Shown here one piece after another: positions 24,129 to 37,105 of a stretch of 64,000 nucleotides of DNA. Positions within the stretch are counted from its first letter, which is position 1. Each line of letters opens with the position of its first letter. Where the stretch lies: positions 505,005-569,004 of the forward strand of contig QAOA01003736.1 in the NCBI GenBank assembly GCA_003255065.1, written 5' to 3'. Both the position numbers and the translations under genes were made by a program. This DNA comes from Cercis canadensis. Lineage: Eukaryota; Streptophyta; Magnoliopsida; Fabales; Fabaceae. A model generated the notes under the pieces. It did no database searches and was not told the DNA's origin. It saw nothing but the letters and a program-made list of their open reading frames with translations.

Positions 24129-24620
24129 AATTTAAGTAGTTTGCGGAAAATTCGAGAGTGCTTATGCATCTTTATGTACTAAAAAAATTAATCAATTAAT
24201 TATGATTTTTGGTTGAAATTACATTTAAAATTGTGAAAAATATAATGTTCTTTTTTAAGTGAACCTAAAACACATTCTGCTTAGAGTTTTTTTTTACTCT
24301 ATTTTGATTAATTGTCAAATCATATATTCTCAACAATAAATATTTTACGAAGCCAACTATTGAGAAGAATAAAGCTTTTGCCCGGCACCAGCAGTGAGAA
24401 CATTGTGACTCTTCATTACTTCATTGCCCCTCTCTTTGTTTCTTTCTCTGTGTCTCTTCCTTTTCTTCACTCTCGAGAGGTAGTGAAGGTCGACGAGCAC
24501 CGGGCTTCACTGTCATCAACTCAGCAAAGGGAGAGACAAACTGGGGTTCTTCTCCTTTCTGGGTCGACGAGCACCAAACGAGCACTGGACTTGGGTTTAA
24601 GCACGCAAATCTGTTGGGCA
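24129..24620. other. Palindrome loop with a leader-like segment
   Basis: The stretch 24400-24620 is less AT-rich than its surroundings, pyrimidine-rich, and has GGTCGACGAGCACC-like repeats at about 24488 and 24562. It resembles a gene leader or captured gene fragment, but no protein family is recognisable before the N gap. Confidence 0.35.
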
Positions 24621-24685
24621 NNNNNNNNNNNNNNNNNNNNNNNNNNNNNNNNNNNNNNNNNNNNNNNNNNNNNNNNNNNNNNNNN
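24621..24685. other. Assembly gap, 65 N
   Basis: A run of unknown bases between the loop and the right palindrome arm. Confidence 0.99.
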
Positions 24686-25580
24686 CTCTAACTTTAATTT
24701 TAATTTTTTACAAACTACTTAAAACTCCCAAAACTACTCCGCACTCTATTTTTTGTTGAAAAAAATCCAAAAAGCTATAGACATCAGATGTCTTTATTTT
24801 ATTTAGTTAAAGTAGTTGTTTCTCCTAAACTCTTTATTTGCTTGTCTATATATATATATATATTGAGGGTGAACCCATTATCAGCAGGTAGGGAATAGAG
24901 GGTGAAAGTTAACGAGTGCTGATAATGGGTGGTAACCCAGTGAAAAGATGAACCTTCTTTGATCAGAATGATGCTAAATAGCATTTAACCACTGCAATTA
25001 ATTAATACAATTCTTCATTAGTACTTAATCTTTCTCTTTGTCTTTCATGGCTACCACTGACCCTTAATTGTTGATGTGCAAGATAATCCTTGATTAATGT
25101 TGTAACAACAAAGGAAATCATTTATAGGCTCATAAATAGCTATATGATACATCACCTTCCATAATCCTTGATTAATGTTGATGTGCACGATATCGCTGTT
25201 GGTCAATTTGTAATTATGTGCTTAGGTGTCTTAATTTTAAATTAAAAAAAGAAGTAATTAAGGTTGAAATATTTGCTAAGTAAGATTAGCAAGTCACGCA
25301 AGAAAAGTTTTGCATTAAATTTTATGTATGCTAAATGTTGTCAAAATTTTGAACATTAATTATATCAATGTTATTTATTTAAAGTTGTAATTATTTAACA
25401 TTATACTCTCTAATTTTATATATCTCTAATAATATTATGTTAGAATCTTTTAAAATTAAAAAAAAAATATTGCTTAATATTATTTGAAATGTTTCTTAAA
25501 AAATTTTTTGTTTCCACGAAATTTCTAACATATTTCTATTTCTAAATGACCGGTATCTCAAAATGAAATTTTGTTCCTTG

Positions 25581-26412
25581 AATATACTTTGCCCTAAGAT
25601 TTTACCCATTTGTTAATGAGATATCAATGTCAAAGCTTTTTAAAGTTTACCCCTTTTTCTTTTGATGTGATGTGATTTGATCATTGATATTGATATTAGC
25701 CCCACAACACAATTAATTTTAAATCTCTTAAAAAATTAAAAATTAAAGTTTAAATCTTTATGCTTGTTATGTTAACTAAAAAATTAAATTTTATTTATCT
25801 AATAATAAAAAAACAATATTGTCAAGCCCATCTTTAATTTATGGGCCGGATGTGTGTCTTCAACACCACCCAGTTCCAATTATATACGCGTTTGGTTAAT
25901 TGGTAACCTCCATTCCAAAAAAGGATATTGATTTCCAATTTTGCATTCCTCTAAAGTCTAAACAAATCAGGATGCTCATTTCCCAAAAAGTCAAGGGGTA
26001 TTTATGATATTCCAAAGGCGGATACTTAGATAATACTGTCCCATTCACTCCTTGTACACAATGGATTAGCATTGGTTGAAATCTAGAGTCAAACCCAGAA
26101 AGTCCACTGTATTTTGTCAACCAATAGGTAGAAACATCATTCTACCTTTACATACACTGCGCCACATAATATAACTCAGATTTTTGCATGGAATTTGCAC
26201 GAAGAAAGGCACCTCTGGTCTTCTTTATCTGTAGTCTGTGCCCGCAAACACCCAATCCTGGGCTCCCTCCGTCTCTCTCCCGCGGAAACTGGAAAGAAAG
26301 GAAGCGACAATTCTTCTCAGCTAAATCTGCAAATTTTCTCTTATTTTTCCGAAAGGGTCTGATCTTTGGCTTTTTGGCGTGAGGTTTTCGTGTTAACTCC
26401 AGTGTGGTTGAA
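25581..26412. other. Intergenic: promoter and leader of the methyltransferase gene
   Basis: The stretch just before the ATG (about 26200-26412) is pyrimidine-rich and more GC-rich, as in 5' leaders. No other gene was seen. Confidence 0.45.
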
Positions 26413-29400
26413 ATGAAGTACAAGGGCAAGCTCAATTCAGCTGCTAAGGAACTAAAATATATTCTAATCGGTCTCATTGTGTTTCTGGGTTTGATTTGTT
26501 TATACAATGGGTCGTCTTTCGCTCCGGGGTTACGCAGATTCGACGACGGTGTTGCCGGGGTTGATGGTACTGACCCTGTTGTTGGTGGGTCTTTTCCTAA
26601 TCGCAATTTTGATGATTCGTCTAACTACCAGAAGCTCAATTCTTACGTCCCCAAAAACATACCTGTAAGTTCTGTATTCTTGATTGAAAATTTTTGTTTT
26701 GCGTGTGAAATGGGAAGTTATAGATCGTGCTTAACACATGGTAGATTGTCTTTACCGGAAAATATTAGACATTTAACTCTTTGCCGCTAGCAATATTGAG
26801 TATATCACTCAAATAGTATGTGTTCATTGACGGTGGCAAAATTGGGACCTTTTGTTTTTGGCAATTTTTGTTGCATTAGGCCCCGTTGCTCGTGAAAAGA
26901 ATGTGTATCATTTAATCTTTTGTTTTTTTTAGCATTGAATGTTTTCGAATTGGTAAGAATACATGTATAGAACTAACTGCACTAATTGTGCGTTCTAATT
27001 TTATCTTTGTTTTGTTTTAGATTACAAAGAATTTATAGAACCTTTATTTCTCGTATTTTCAAAATAATAAGCTTTGTAATTTTGCTGTTGTATGACAGGA
27101 GCTTTATGTATTAAACGCACTTGAAAATTTCATATAATCTATTCCTTTCTTATTTCTCACTCTTTGATAACTATTGATGAATTCTTTTTTTTTCCCCAGA
27201 TATGTGATATGAGATACTCAGAGTTAATACCTTGCTTAGATAGGAACCTTATCTACCAATTAAAACTGAAGCCCAATCTGACAATAATGGAACATTATGA
27301 GCGGCACTGCCCACCTCCATCACGCCGATATAATTGCCTGGTTCCACCCCCAATTGGTTACAGGGTTGGTGCTTTATATTTCTCTTGTTAAACTTGATTT
27401 GACTTGGATACAGCTACTTTTTATTACAACAAATATTTTCTTAGAGTTTCAGATTCCCATAAGATGGCCTGCAAGTAGGGATGAAGTGTGGAAGGTGAAT
27501 ATACCCCATACACATCTTGCACAAGAGAAATCAGACCAGAATTGGATGCTTGTAAATGGGGAGAAGATAAATTTTCCTGGTGGAGGGACACATTTCCATG
27601 ATGGTGCTGATAAGTACATCATTGCTCTTGCCAGGGTATGTGATATTTGAGTCTTTAAATTATTTGATTATTTGCTATGTTAGGAAGAGAGTTTGATCTT
27701 GATGGCTTCTGTTGTTTTATTCCTGATGTAACCTTGAATCTGCTAAAACATATTTTGTGATAAACTAGAAGTCAAAATGTTTTCCTTCATTCCCTCTCTC
27801 TCTCTCTTTGTGTTTAATTTACGATGAATTGAACTTGACTTTTTTAATTTGTGTGAATGCTACTTATTCTTATGTTCACTTTTGGGTCATATGATAGTGT
27901 AGATGCTCAAGCTCCCTGGTGATAATCTCCATAATGGTGGAAATATACGAAATGTTCTTGATGTGGGTTGTGGAGTTGCAAGTTTTGGGGCCTATCTTCT
28001 TCCCCTCAACATTATTGCCATGTCCCTTGCGCCTAATGATGTACATGAGAATCAAATACAATTTGCACTGGAGAGAGGAATTCCATCAACTCTTGGTGTT
28101 TTGGCTACAAAAAGGCTTCCCTACCCAAGCAGATCATTTGAACTAGCTCATTGTTCACGTTGTCGAATTGATTGGCTTCAGAGAGATGGAATTCTCTTAC
28201 TAGAGCTTGACAGATTACTGAGACCAGGAGGGTATTTTGTTTACTCCTCTCCTGAAGCATATGCGCATGATCCAGAAAACCGTAGGATATGGAATGCCAT
28301 GTATGATCTTTTGAAAAGAATGTGTTGGAAAGTTGTTGCAAAGAAAGACCAGACTGTTATATGGGGAAAGCCAGTGGCTAATAGCTGTTACTTGAAGAGA
28401 GATCCTCATATCAAGCCCCCATTATGTGACTCTGATAATGACCCAGATACAACTTGGAATGTATCTATGAAGGCATGCATCTCCCAATACTCTGAAAGTA
28501 AGTATCTTTATCACTTGAATATAATTAACAAGTGTTCAATTGATCCTGATTCAATTTTTTTTTCCTCGAAAATTGCTTGGTAAATTCTTGTTTTCCCCTT
28601 AAATAATTTTCCACTTGTTTGATGAATTAGAAATGCAACGAATGAGAGGGAGTGGACTAGTCCCATGGCCAGAGAGGCTAACTACAGCACCATCTCGATT
28701 AGAAGAAATTGGTGTGACTCCTGAGGAATTTCAAGAAGACACTGTAATTATCTAAAATTAACAGAAAGTGTCGTTTCATGCAGATGCTATCTGAATTTCC
28801 TTTTCTGATATTTTTAGTACTTACTAGAGTAATCTATTAATAGATTTAGGTCACTAAGAAATTTATGTGATGCAGAACATATGGCATTTTAGGGTGATTC
28901 AGTACTGGAAGCAAATGAAACCTATTCTTCAGAATAACTCCATCAGGAATATCATGGATATGAACTCAAATCTTGGTGGCTTTGCTGCTGCACTAAATGA
29001 TAAAGATGTCTGGGTAATGAATGTTGCTCCTGTCAGTGAATCTGCAAGGTTGAAGATCATTTATGATCGAGGCTTGATTGGAACTGTGCATGACTGGTAT
29101 GCATTCCAGGATAAAGGATGAATCTATATGTGGCATCATGAATGTCTTTTCTTTATACACACACACACTCGCACACACACTCTGTTGTTGTTTTGCTGTT
29201 ACAGACAGAATATTGTTACAACTGAAAATATAAGCCAATATAATGAGCCTATTAGCTGCTTGTGATCCTAGATTAGTGTCTCTTACTGCCATGCACAACT
29301 TAAAAGAATAGTGGACATAAAAATGAACTATAATAATGGGTCAGTTGTCAAACATTAAAGAATCTTGCTATGGTGCCTATTTGCATTTTAAGTTGAAAGT

Positions 29401-29848
29401 CCATTAATTTTGGACTATCTGCTTTCTCACATTCATAGTAATATTTAGTAAGGTTTTCTGATGAATTATTTATATACAAGGATTACCAAAAGTTTATCCA
29501 TTGTCTTAATTCATGTCCTTTGGTCTCTCTAGGTGTGAAGCATTTTCCACATATCCACGTACCTATGATCTTGTTCATGCTTGGATGGTTATCTCAGAGA
29601 TAGTTGGGCGTGGGTGTGGGTTGGAGGATCTACTTATAGAAATTGATCGAATACTACGGCCTGGTGGATTTCTCATTATAAGAGACAAGTCATCTGTTAT
29701 AGCCTATGTTCGAAACTATCTCCCTGCTTTAAGGTGGGATGGATGGCTATCGGAATTAGAACCAAACCTTGATGCTCTCTCCTCTGCTGAAGAAAGGGTT
29801 TTGGTTGCCAGAAAGAAGTTGTGGAAGCAGGATCTAAACAGAATCTGA
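26413..29848 (+). CDS. PMT9-like: Probable pectin-type methyltransferase, PMT9-like (QUASIMODO family)
   Basis: Seven exons: 26413-26664, 27200-27364, 27453-27635, 27903-28497, 28631-28743, 28876-29096, 29533-29848, encoding 614 residues. A short cytosolic N-terminus is followed by one membrane anchor at about residues 16-32 ([16 protein letters not shown]), giving type II topology typical of Golgi enzymes. The Methyltransf_29 (formerly DUF248) body has [25 protein letters not shown], the SAM-binding motif [10 protein letters not shown] at 220-229, and [13 protein letters not shown]. The second half holds [16 protein letters not shown] and the C-terminal [18 protein letters not shown] motif. 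Family members are thought to methylate cell-wall polysaccharides, mainly pectin, in the Golgi. The overall sequence resembles Arabidopsis PMT9 (At5g14430) from memory. ATG 26413 is used because it starts the basic segment before the anchor. Confidence 0.93.
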
Positions 29849-30130
29849 AATCCCATGAAGATTTGTGCCTTAAAAATTCAGAGTATTCAAGTGCTTTTGT
29901 AAAAGAAAGTATGGAGAACTAGGATCTGGGAAACTGTTCTTGTGGATACCATTTGAGACCACCCTCTAGCAGAGGAATATGAGACTGCAACAAATGGGAA
30001 TGCAAATATGGCCATACAGGAATGCAGGCCATGAAAAACACTCATTCATTGTTAATGATGATCACAACCTTAAACTTGCTCATTTTAACTATACTTGTCT
30101 CTTCTTCCTTTAATGAACCAATATTACTCG

Positions 30131-30188
<58 letters not shown>

Positions 30189-31192
30189 AGAGTAAGCAAT
30201 TTCACTGCACAGCTTACAGCATAACATTATTATTGACGTCTACTTGAATTCCCGTTTCTCCCTTCGGTAATAAACTCTGTATACATCTACCTTTGGAATT
30301 TCGAGTAACATTTAATCTGTTACTTGTACCATAATTGTGAGAGAGTTTATGTTACACTTGATCTGGTCCTTCCTGCTTACAGGAGTTGCTGTGCCCAGAG
30401 CTATCCTTGTCTAGTTTTGCTTTCTTGCTTTCAGTTGGGCTCTTGCCTCGTTTGTCAACCAAAAAAAAAATCATGGGACTCTTAATGTACTACACAAAAT
30501 GAACTCTCTAGTCTTCCTCTTACGCGTGAAAATCAGTTGTCTGTAAATAGCATTTTCCTTTTTATTTTATTGAAAAAATAGGTTTCAAAGTTAACTTGCC
30601 TAATTAAATCCAAATCTTTATGGCATGGGACACTTTTAATAGCAACAAACATGTGAACATAAGTCATGAGTCACTCAATTTTTTAAAAATAAATAAATAT
30701 ACATTTGTGAAGTTTGAAACACTGGACACCATAAAAGTCAGCAATTTCAAACCAACTCCAAGGGCAAATAGCATTCCTCCTATAAAAATTATTGAATTGG
30801 TCTAGGCTGCGGTTGGTCCGGGCCGGGCCCACACTAACTGAATTGCCTATAGCACACGTATCTGAATTACGATGATTTAGTTCCCGCTTCTTTCGCAGAG
30901 CATTGCAGAAGCAAGTGTAACGGAAAGTGCATTACGCAGAGCTCCAAAACCAATCTCCACTCTGATTTACACACATAAGCAAAGGTGGTGAGAAGAGCAG
31001 GGTAATGCTTTGCTAGCACCAATTCCAAATTAGCTCAAGGTAATTAATAATAATGCTCCTCATCAATGTCGTATAATTTAATTTTCATATCTCGTTTTCA
31101 TCGATCACCCGCTAAACGACTTGATGCTTCCTTCGTCGTATTGTGCGGTTTTGACGTTTTAATCATCAAATGCTTTAGGATCGTTCGTGGAG
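29849..31192. other. Intergenic with the PMT 3' end and UKL leader
   Basis: The first few hundred bases are likely 3' UTR. About 30880-31192 looks like the promoter and leader of the next gene. No other gene was supported. Confidence 0.45.
30135..30187 (+). repeat. Uninterrupted run of 53 A
   Basis: A pure A tract 287 bp after the PMT stop codon. It could be the tail of an old retroposed copy or a homopolymer expansion. No flanking target duplication was found. Confidence 0.9.
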
Positions 31193-34100
31193 ATGAATTC
31201 TAAGAAAGAAGCTGCATCAAAGGATAGTAGCATCAAGGAGAAAGACCAACTTTCCCTCCAATCTAATGCCTCCAAAGATCGAATTTCCCCCAAGCAACCT
31301 TTCTTCATTGGTACCAAATGTTTCCTGATCCACCTTTCTTCATTGGTACTCCAACTTTGTTCTTTTTTTTTCCTCAAAAAAAAAAAATCTTTGAAATTTT
31401 CAGGGGTTGCTGGTGGAACTGCATCTGGGAAAACAACTGTCTGCAATATGATAAATACCCAGCTTCATGATCATCGTGCTGTCCTTATTAATCAAGTAAT
31501 TCTTCAATGCACTCTCTGGAATGGATAGAATTCTGGTATTTTTTTAGTGGTTTGCCAATTTGAGAAGCTAGTGCTATGGCTGGTTTATGTCCCAATACTG
31601 CATTTTCCCCTTGTGTGCACAAATTGATAACTGGAAATTTTATTTTAACATTCCATGCCCGTTTGAGAATCTTTGGAAATTTTTATGTCTTGCTATCATT
31701 CCTCCAAAAAGTCTAATGGGATCAATGACCCACATATCCATAAATCTGGAAGAGACTTATTTTTGTAAGCTGAATTAAGAACATGAATATACCCATAATA
31801 TAAGGAGCTTCATCTATTTTGTTTGCGAGAGCATCTCTTTTCTCAGCGTGCTAATAATCTTTCAACAAGAATTGATTTTGGATTTTGTATCTTCATATGC
31901 CTATGGATTTCTAGGATTCATTTTACCACTCCTTGAATGTCAAGATATTGCAGAAAGTTAATGAGTACAACTTTGATCATCCTGGTAAGCATTCAACAGT
32001 AAGTCGTTAAATTTAAGTAGCATTCAACATTGATTTGGAATTTGATTAGATGAGTTCACCCTTACTTTTCAGATGCCTTTAATATGGAGCTTATGCTTTC
32101 ATGTATGGAGAAATTAAAAGGTGGACTGACCGTCGACATACCAAATTACGATATCAAAAGCAATAAGAGCACTGAACTTGCACGTCAGGTATTAATCTGC
32201 ATTTTGGAGATCGACATCCTCGCTATGAGATGTTTGGAAGATGTTCAGGCCGTCTGGATGGTTTTTAGTTGAGGTTGAGGTTGAGGTTATACTTTTGAGT
32301 AAAGCATTTGATACTGCTGAGCTTAAATTTGGCAATTGCTTCACTGATTGTTATATGATGTTAGTTGTTACTATTTAGCTCATTCTTTCAAAGGCAATAA
32401 GTACTTTGTTTTTAACTCAAAATCAGATTGTTTTTCCAGAAGTAACCAAGTTATTGAGCTGACTTAATTATGATACTACATAAGATAAATGCCTTTGTAT
32501 TATAAAGTGTTTATCAAAGTTTCATCTCTCATAATGGTGCCGCAGATGAGTCATAAAAAATCGTCTTCTTTCTTCTGATCACTTGCAGGTCTATCCAGCA
32601 GATGTCATAGTTTTAGAAGGGATATTAGTTCTTCATGATACTCGTGTCCGTGATCTGTTAAACATGAAGATCTTTGTTGATGAAGGTTATTCCTAATTTT
32701 CTATCTTATCCATACAGTTTTTTCTTCCCTTTCCTTTTCCATTTAGACGTTTTTTCTAGTTCTGTAAATGAAGTGCGGCAAGAGTGTTTACATTGTTGAG
32801 CATATTGTTTGATAGATTGCATCATTAATACTGGGCACCGGAACAGCATCACAAATTTCTCTGCTTAGCAAAAGGAAAATGTTGAGGACTGGATATTCTC
32901 CTCCCCCAACTTCTTCTTTTGCTTCATAGGCATAAAAAATTCAGAAAAGAATGTAAAAGTATCTTGTTTATTTCCCCAAATTCTTTGGTAGCTAAATACA
33001 CAGTGAATCTCTCCCCATCTATTCATCTATTTAATTTTTATCCAGCATCTTATTTCATGATCTCTTAGCCCAGTCAATCTGTAAGCAATATATTCAGTAA
33101 TATACACTAACAAAAACTATTGCGGTTTAACCAAAGCAGATTCTGATGTGCGTCTTGCACGGAGGATTCGGCGAGATACTATTGAACGCGGGAGAAGCAT
33201 TCAGAATGTTCTTGACCAGGTGTGATCTTACTCTTTTCTCTTTTCCTGTGTATAACTTCTTTTGACTTTTTGTACTATTGATCAGACTGTTCTGGCATAT
33301 TTGAAATACTAAAGGCCAGGAATGAATGTGGATTCAGTAAAGAAACACTAATTGTATATTGGAGAACCAAGGACATTTTGTTTCAATTTACAAAAATGAT
33401 CCATCTTTTCATGATTTAATTTGTACCTTGGCTTCCACACAGCAGTAAGTTTAAGTTCAACTTGTTTCCTTGGTTGTATGGTTAAATTGAAACCGCCATC
33501 CAACAATGCTAGCAAAGATCTAAGATAGCTGCATATTCTTCTTTCAAACTATGAAGTCAACTGTTTCTATCTTTTAGATGTCAATATGACATCCTGAAAT
33601 CAAACTAATAATCAAAATCCAATTCATTCTACCAAGTTTGATATAACTTTGCTGCATATCATCATTTTCAGCCACTAATCCTCTGGACGTATTTGTCAAC
33701 AAATTTGCTAGACCTCTAGAAGTCATTGAACATAGCATATTGTAGAATCAAATCATGCTCCAAGAAAAATCAGATCGAAGAAGAACATTACTTGTCTCTA
33801 TGCTTTCAAAATCATATAGTTAAATTCAGTGTATGTATGCCATGTGATCCCATATTTTATGCCAGAGTCATGGATGTATCAAGTCACATAAAAAATAAAC
33901 AGAAAAAAATATGGTCTCAGTCTATAACACTAAAAGGACAACGTTGCTTTGGTTGAATATGCATTAAACTTATTGAGTTGCTCTTTCCATACATAAAATT
34001 GTGGTTCTTGTTTCTCTTTTTCAATCATCAAACAAGTTCCGATAAAAGTTATGATCCCTCGCTGACTCATAGTAATACAAATTTCCAGTATTCCAAATTT

Positions 34101-35991
34101 GTAAAACCCAGTTTTGAAGAGTTCGTACTACCAACAAAAAAGTATGCCGATATCATCATCCCTCGTGGAGGAGATAATGATGTTGCTATTGACTTGATAG
34201 TACAACATATACGTATGAAGCTGGGCCAGCATGATCTGTGTAAAATATATCCAAATATTTTTGTGATACATTCCATATTTCAGGTAACAATGTCAGAGTC
34301 GTATTTTATATTTACTGGAGTTGAATTCAAACTGATGACTATGATGGTGATGACAGATGAATCTAAATTGCTATTTCTGTTTTTGATCCAGATAAAGGGA
34401 ATGCATACCCTTATACGTGATGTCAGAACAACAAAGCATGACTTTGCCTTTTACTCGGACCGCCTTATTCGCTTGGTAAAAAAATATTTGTATAATTAAA
34501 AGTAATGATGATAGTGAATAATCAGAATTGTGAAGCATGAGGATTTTGAATTTTTTTTTAGGTTGTGGAGCATGGACTAGGTCACCTTCCTTTTACTGAA
34601 AAGCAGATCATAACACCAACAGGTAGCTTTGTTAGTAATGCTTGCCCCACTGTTTTATCAGGACGTAACTCATCAAACATCAGTTCCTAGAACATTTCTG
34701 GTAATAAAGTCGACTTGAATGAACAAAAAATGTGGATATCTTGGTATATACCTGTAAGCTAGGTACATTAGATCATTTCTTCAATTTAAAGACGAACTAT
34801 TCTTACTTGCTGCAGGATCTGTATACTCTGGGGTTGTTTTCTGCAGAAGGTTGTGTGGAGTGTCAGTAATTAGAAGGTAACTGAATCACTTTTGGAATAA
34901 AGGATTTTGCATCAAAAGATATGTTAGACTCTATTAACTTTCTCCCATATACGCTTGAAGTTTGAATACACAACTCAGTTTTGTCAAGTTGGAATTCTCA
35001 TCCTAGAGTGCCAAAGGTCAAAGCATAAATTCTATTGGAACAGTAGTCAGCCAATCAATTGTGAATATCAAAGTTATGTCCACAAATCTAATCTAAAAAT
35101 TTTACTGTGAAAGCCTGTCAATGCGTATTCAAGGAAGTAAACCTTTTTGGTCCTCCATTCTGAGCCATGAATTGAATTTTATTGTAACAATGCTCATTAC
35201 TAGAGGTGTATGCTGCAACTGTAGCCTTATCAGTGGAAACGTTTGGCTCTGCATTTGGGCAGCTGATGACAAAGCATGCTCTATTGCTTATTAAATTTTT
35301 TTTATTTGAATTGTTCATCACTCCTATTTTCTTAATATCAGTGGAGAAAGCATGGAAAATGCATTAAGAGCATGCTGTAAGGGAATCAAAATTGGTAAAA
35401 TCCTTATTCATGGAGCAGGCACTAATGGCCGGCAGGTTGGTGGAGGCCACTACACTGTCTCACTTGCCTGTTCCTCTTCCACATCCTTAGCTCTCAGTGG
35501 ATATCTCATATATTCGCAATGTGATGCAGTTAATCTATGAGAAGCTACCATCAGATATTGCAAGCCGCCATGTGTTGTTGCTTGATCCAGTTCTAGCTAC
35601 AGGTTTGGAAAGTTTGTGCTGTATAATTTTGTTAATTATCCTGCATTGCCTAATAGCTTTCCATTACCAGGAAATTCTGCAGTCAAAGCTATATCTCTGC
35701 TTGTTAGTAAGGGTGTACCAGAATCCAACATTATCTTTCTAAATTTAATATCAGTGAGTCATTCTGATCTGCTGCTTCCTTACCTCAAGTGCTTGTTCAT
35801 TTTGGATTTTCTGCACTAGCTATCAATTAAACTACATGATGCAGGCACCAGAAGGAATACATGCAGTCTGTAAGAGATTTCCGATGCTGAAACTTGTGAC
35901 TTCGGAGATTGATGCATCACTAAATGAGGATTTACGTGTGATCCCTGGCATGGGGGAGTTTGGAGATCGATACTTTGGCACTCATGCTTGA
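31193..35991 (+). CDS. UKL-like: Uridine kinase-like protein with uracil phosphoribosyltransferase domain
   Basis: Fourteen exons: 31193-31310, 31404-31495, 31915-31984, 32073-32188, 32589-32685, 33140-33219, 34089-34283, 34392-34475, 34562-34622, 34816-34876, 35342-35435, 35530-35602, 35671-35753, 35845-35991, giving 456 residues. The N-terminal kinase domain has the P-loop [12 protein letters not shown] (40-51), then [19 protein letters not shown] and [12 protein letters not shown]. The C-terminal domain has [19 protein letters not shown], the phosphoribosyl-pyrophosphate loop [11 protein letters not shown] (371-381) and [11 protein letters not shown] near the end. Plant UKL proteins salvage uridine to UMP; the second domain is named for uracil phosphoribosyltransferase, though activity in plants is mostly from the kinase half. 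The sequence HGAGTNGRQ differs from the HREGDNGQQ-like form I remember, and the C-terminus is short (GTHA). Which UKL paralogue this is cannot be decided by eye. Confidence 0.92.
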
Positions 35992-37105
35992 TACATCATT
36001 TAAACAGTGAACCCAACAAGCAAATCCAAAACTGAATGGCACCTCCGCTGATCTTACTTAGTTGCTCCTTATTTCAAACTTGCAGTTTTAGTTTCACGAA
36101 AGAGCTATGGTTTCTCAAATCTTACGACAGTATCTATACATCTAGCATTGTGGATAAGATTTGTGTTAAATAAAGAAAGAGAAAAATGTAATAGTCGGTT
36201 CATTTGAGATGAAATGGTGTATAGATAAACTGAAGCTCTAAGCTCTATTTTTTGATGCAATGCCTCATAATCATCAAACTCCCGGACTCCTTTTGCCAAA
36301 CAGATAAAATTTTATAAAGATTTTACTTGATTATTTTGTCTCGCAATAGAATCAAAATTCCACATATTAGCAAGCCCACAAAAGGCATTTTTCACGACAT
36401 AGGTCTGTCTGGCTCATTCTTCCCCATAGCAGGTCAAGTTGAAATTTAATCATGATTTTAGAGCAATGAGGAGAATAAAGATAAATCTAATGACCCATTA
36501 CGAAATAAGTTCTCACTGTTTGCAAAGACTACCGTGCCTTTCGTTTGTCCATTCTAACGAGCAGTACCCATTACGATGAATGAATGGAGCAATTGCAAAA
36601 CAAGGACTTTAGTCAATGAAAAGCCTATTAATTCAATCATGAGAAACGGAAAGATATAACCTTATTCAGTCTCCACAAAAATTGCAACTGACACAAGTAC
36701 ACAACCATATGTAAATGGATATTAGACCGGGACTGATAATTTTATGAAATAACCGCTAAACGATTAAGGAACATAAAAGTAAAACTTCCTACTTGTCCGA
36801 AAGAAGTAAAGGGATTAGAGCAGGGGAAAGTGCTAGGCTTATCTGAAGACTCCAAATCTAAAAATAACTGAACCAAATGATAGATTAAAAAAAAGTACTC
36901 AATCTCATGCCCATCTCTCTCATTATAATAAGAGGAGGAGCTTCACAACATGGAAAACTTTTGGGAGATGTACTTGTATCCAGCCCCACTTTCTATCTAT
37001 TATGCATATGACCTAAGCTAACATAATTTAATCGATGGATTGCCAGCAATTTTTATGCTTGCATGAGATTCTCTTCAAGTATTAAACTTGAATTACCAGC
37101 GGATA
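35992..37105. other. Convergent intergenic region between UKL and SURF2
   Basis: The two genes point toward each other, so this holds both 3' UTRs. No further gene or repeat was recognised. Confidence 0.5.
36168..36173 (+). terminator. Candidate polyadenylation signal of the UKL gene
   Basis: AATAAA about 180 bp after the stop codon. Confidence 0.4.

Larger units (their letters stand above)
23187..25580. repeat. Large imperfect palindrome around an N gap
   Basis: The left arm 23187-24128 is matched in reverse complement by 24686 to about 25580. The inner part of the arms, from 23343 inward, appears identical by eye over nearly 800 bp. The outer part (23187-23341 against the right end) is clearly similar but carries several substitutions and indels. 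The loop holds 24129-24620 plus 65 N. The change in identity falls at the single n at 23342. It could be a genuine foldback element, a misplaced inverted contig, or both. No transposase and no clear target duplication are visible. Confidence 0.8.

Noticed and set aside
24486..24575. GGTCGACGAGCACC repeats as a CRISPR-like array
   Set aside because: Only two copies, in a plant genome, with no regular spacing.
23830..24984. Identical 61-codon frames on opposite strands
   Set aside because: They are mirror images produced by the palindrome, not two genes.
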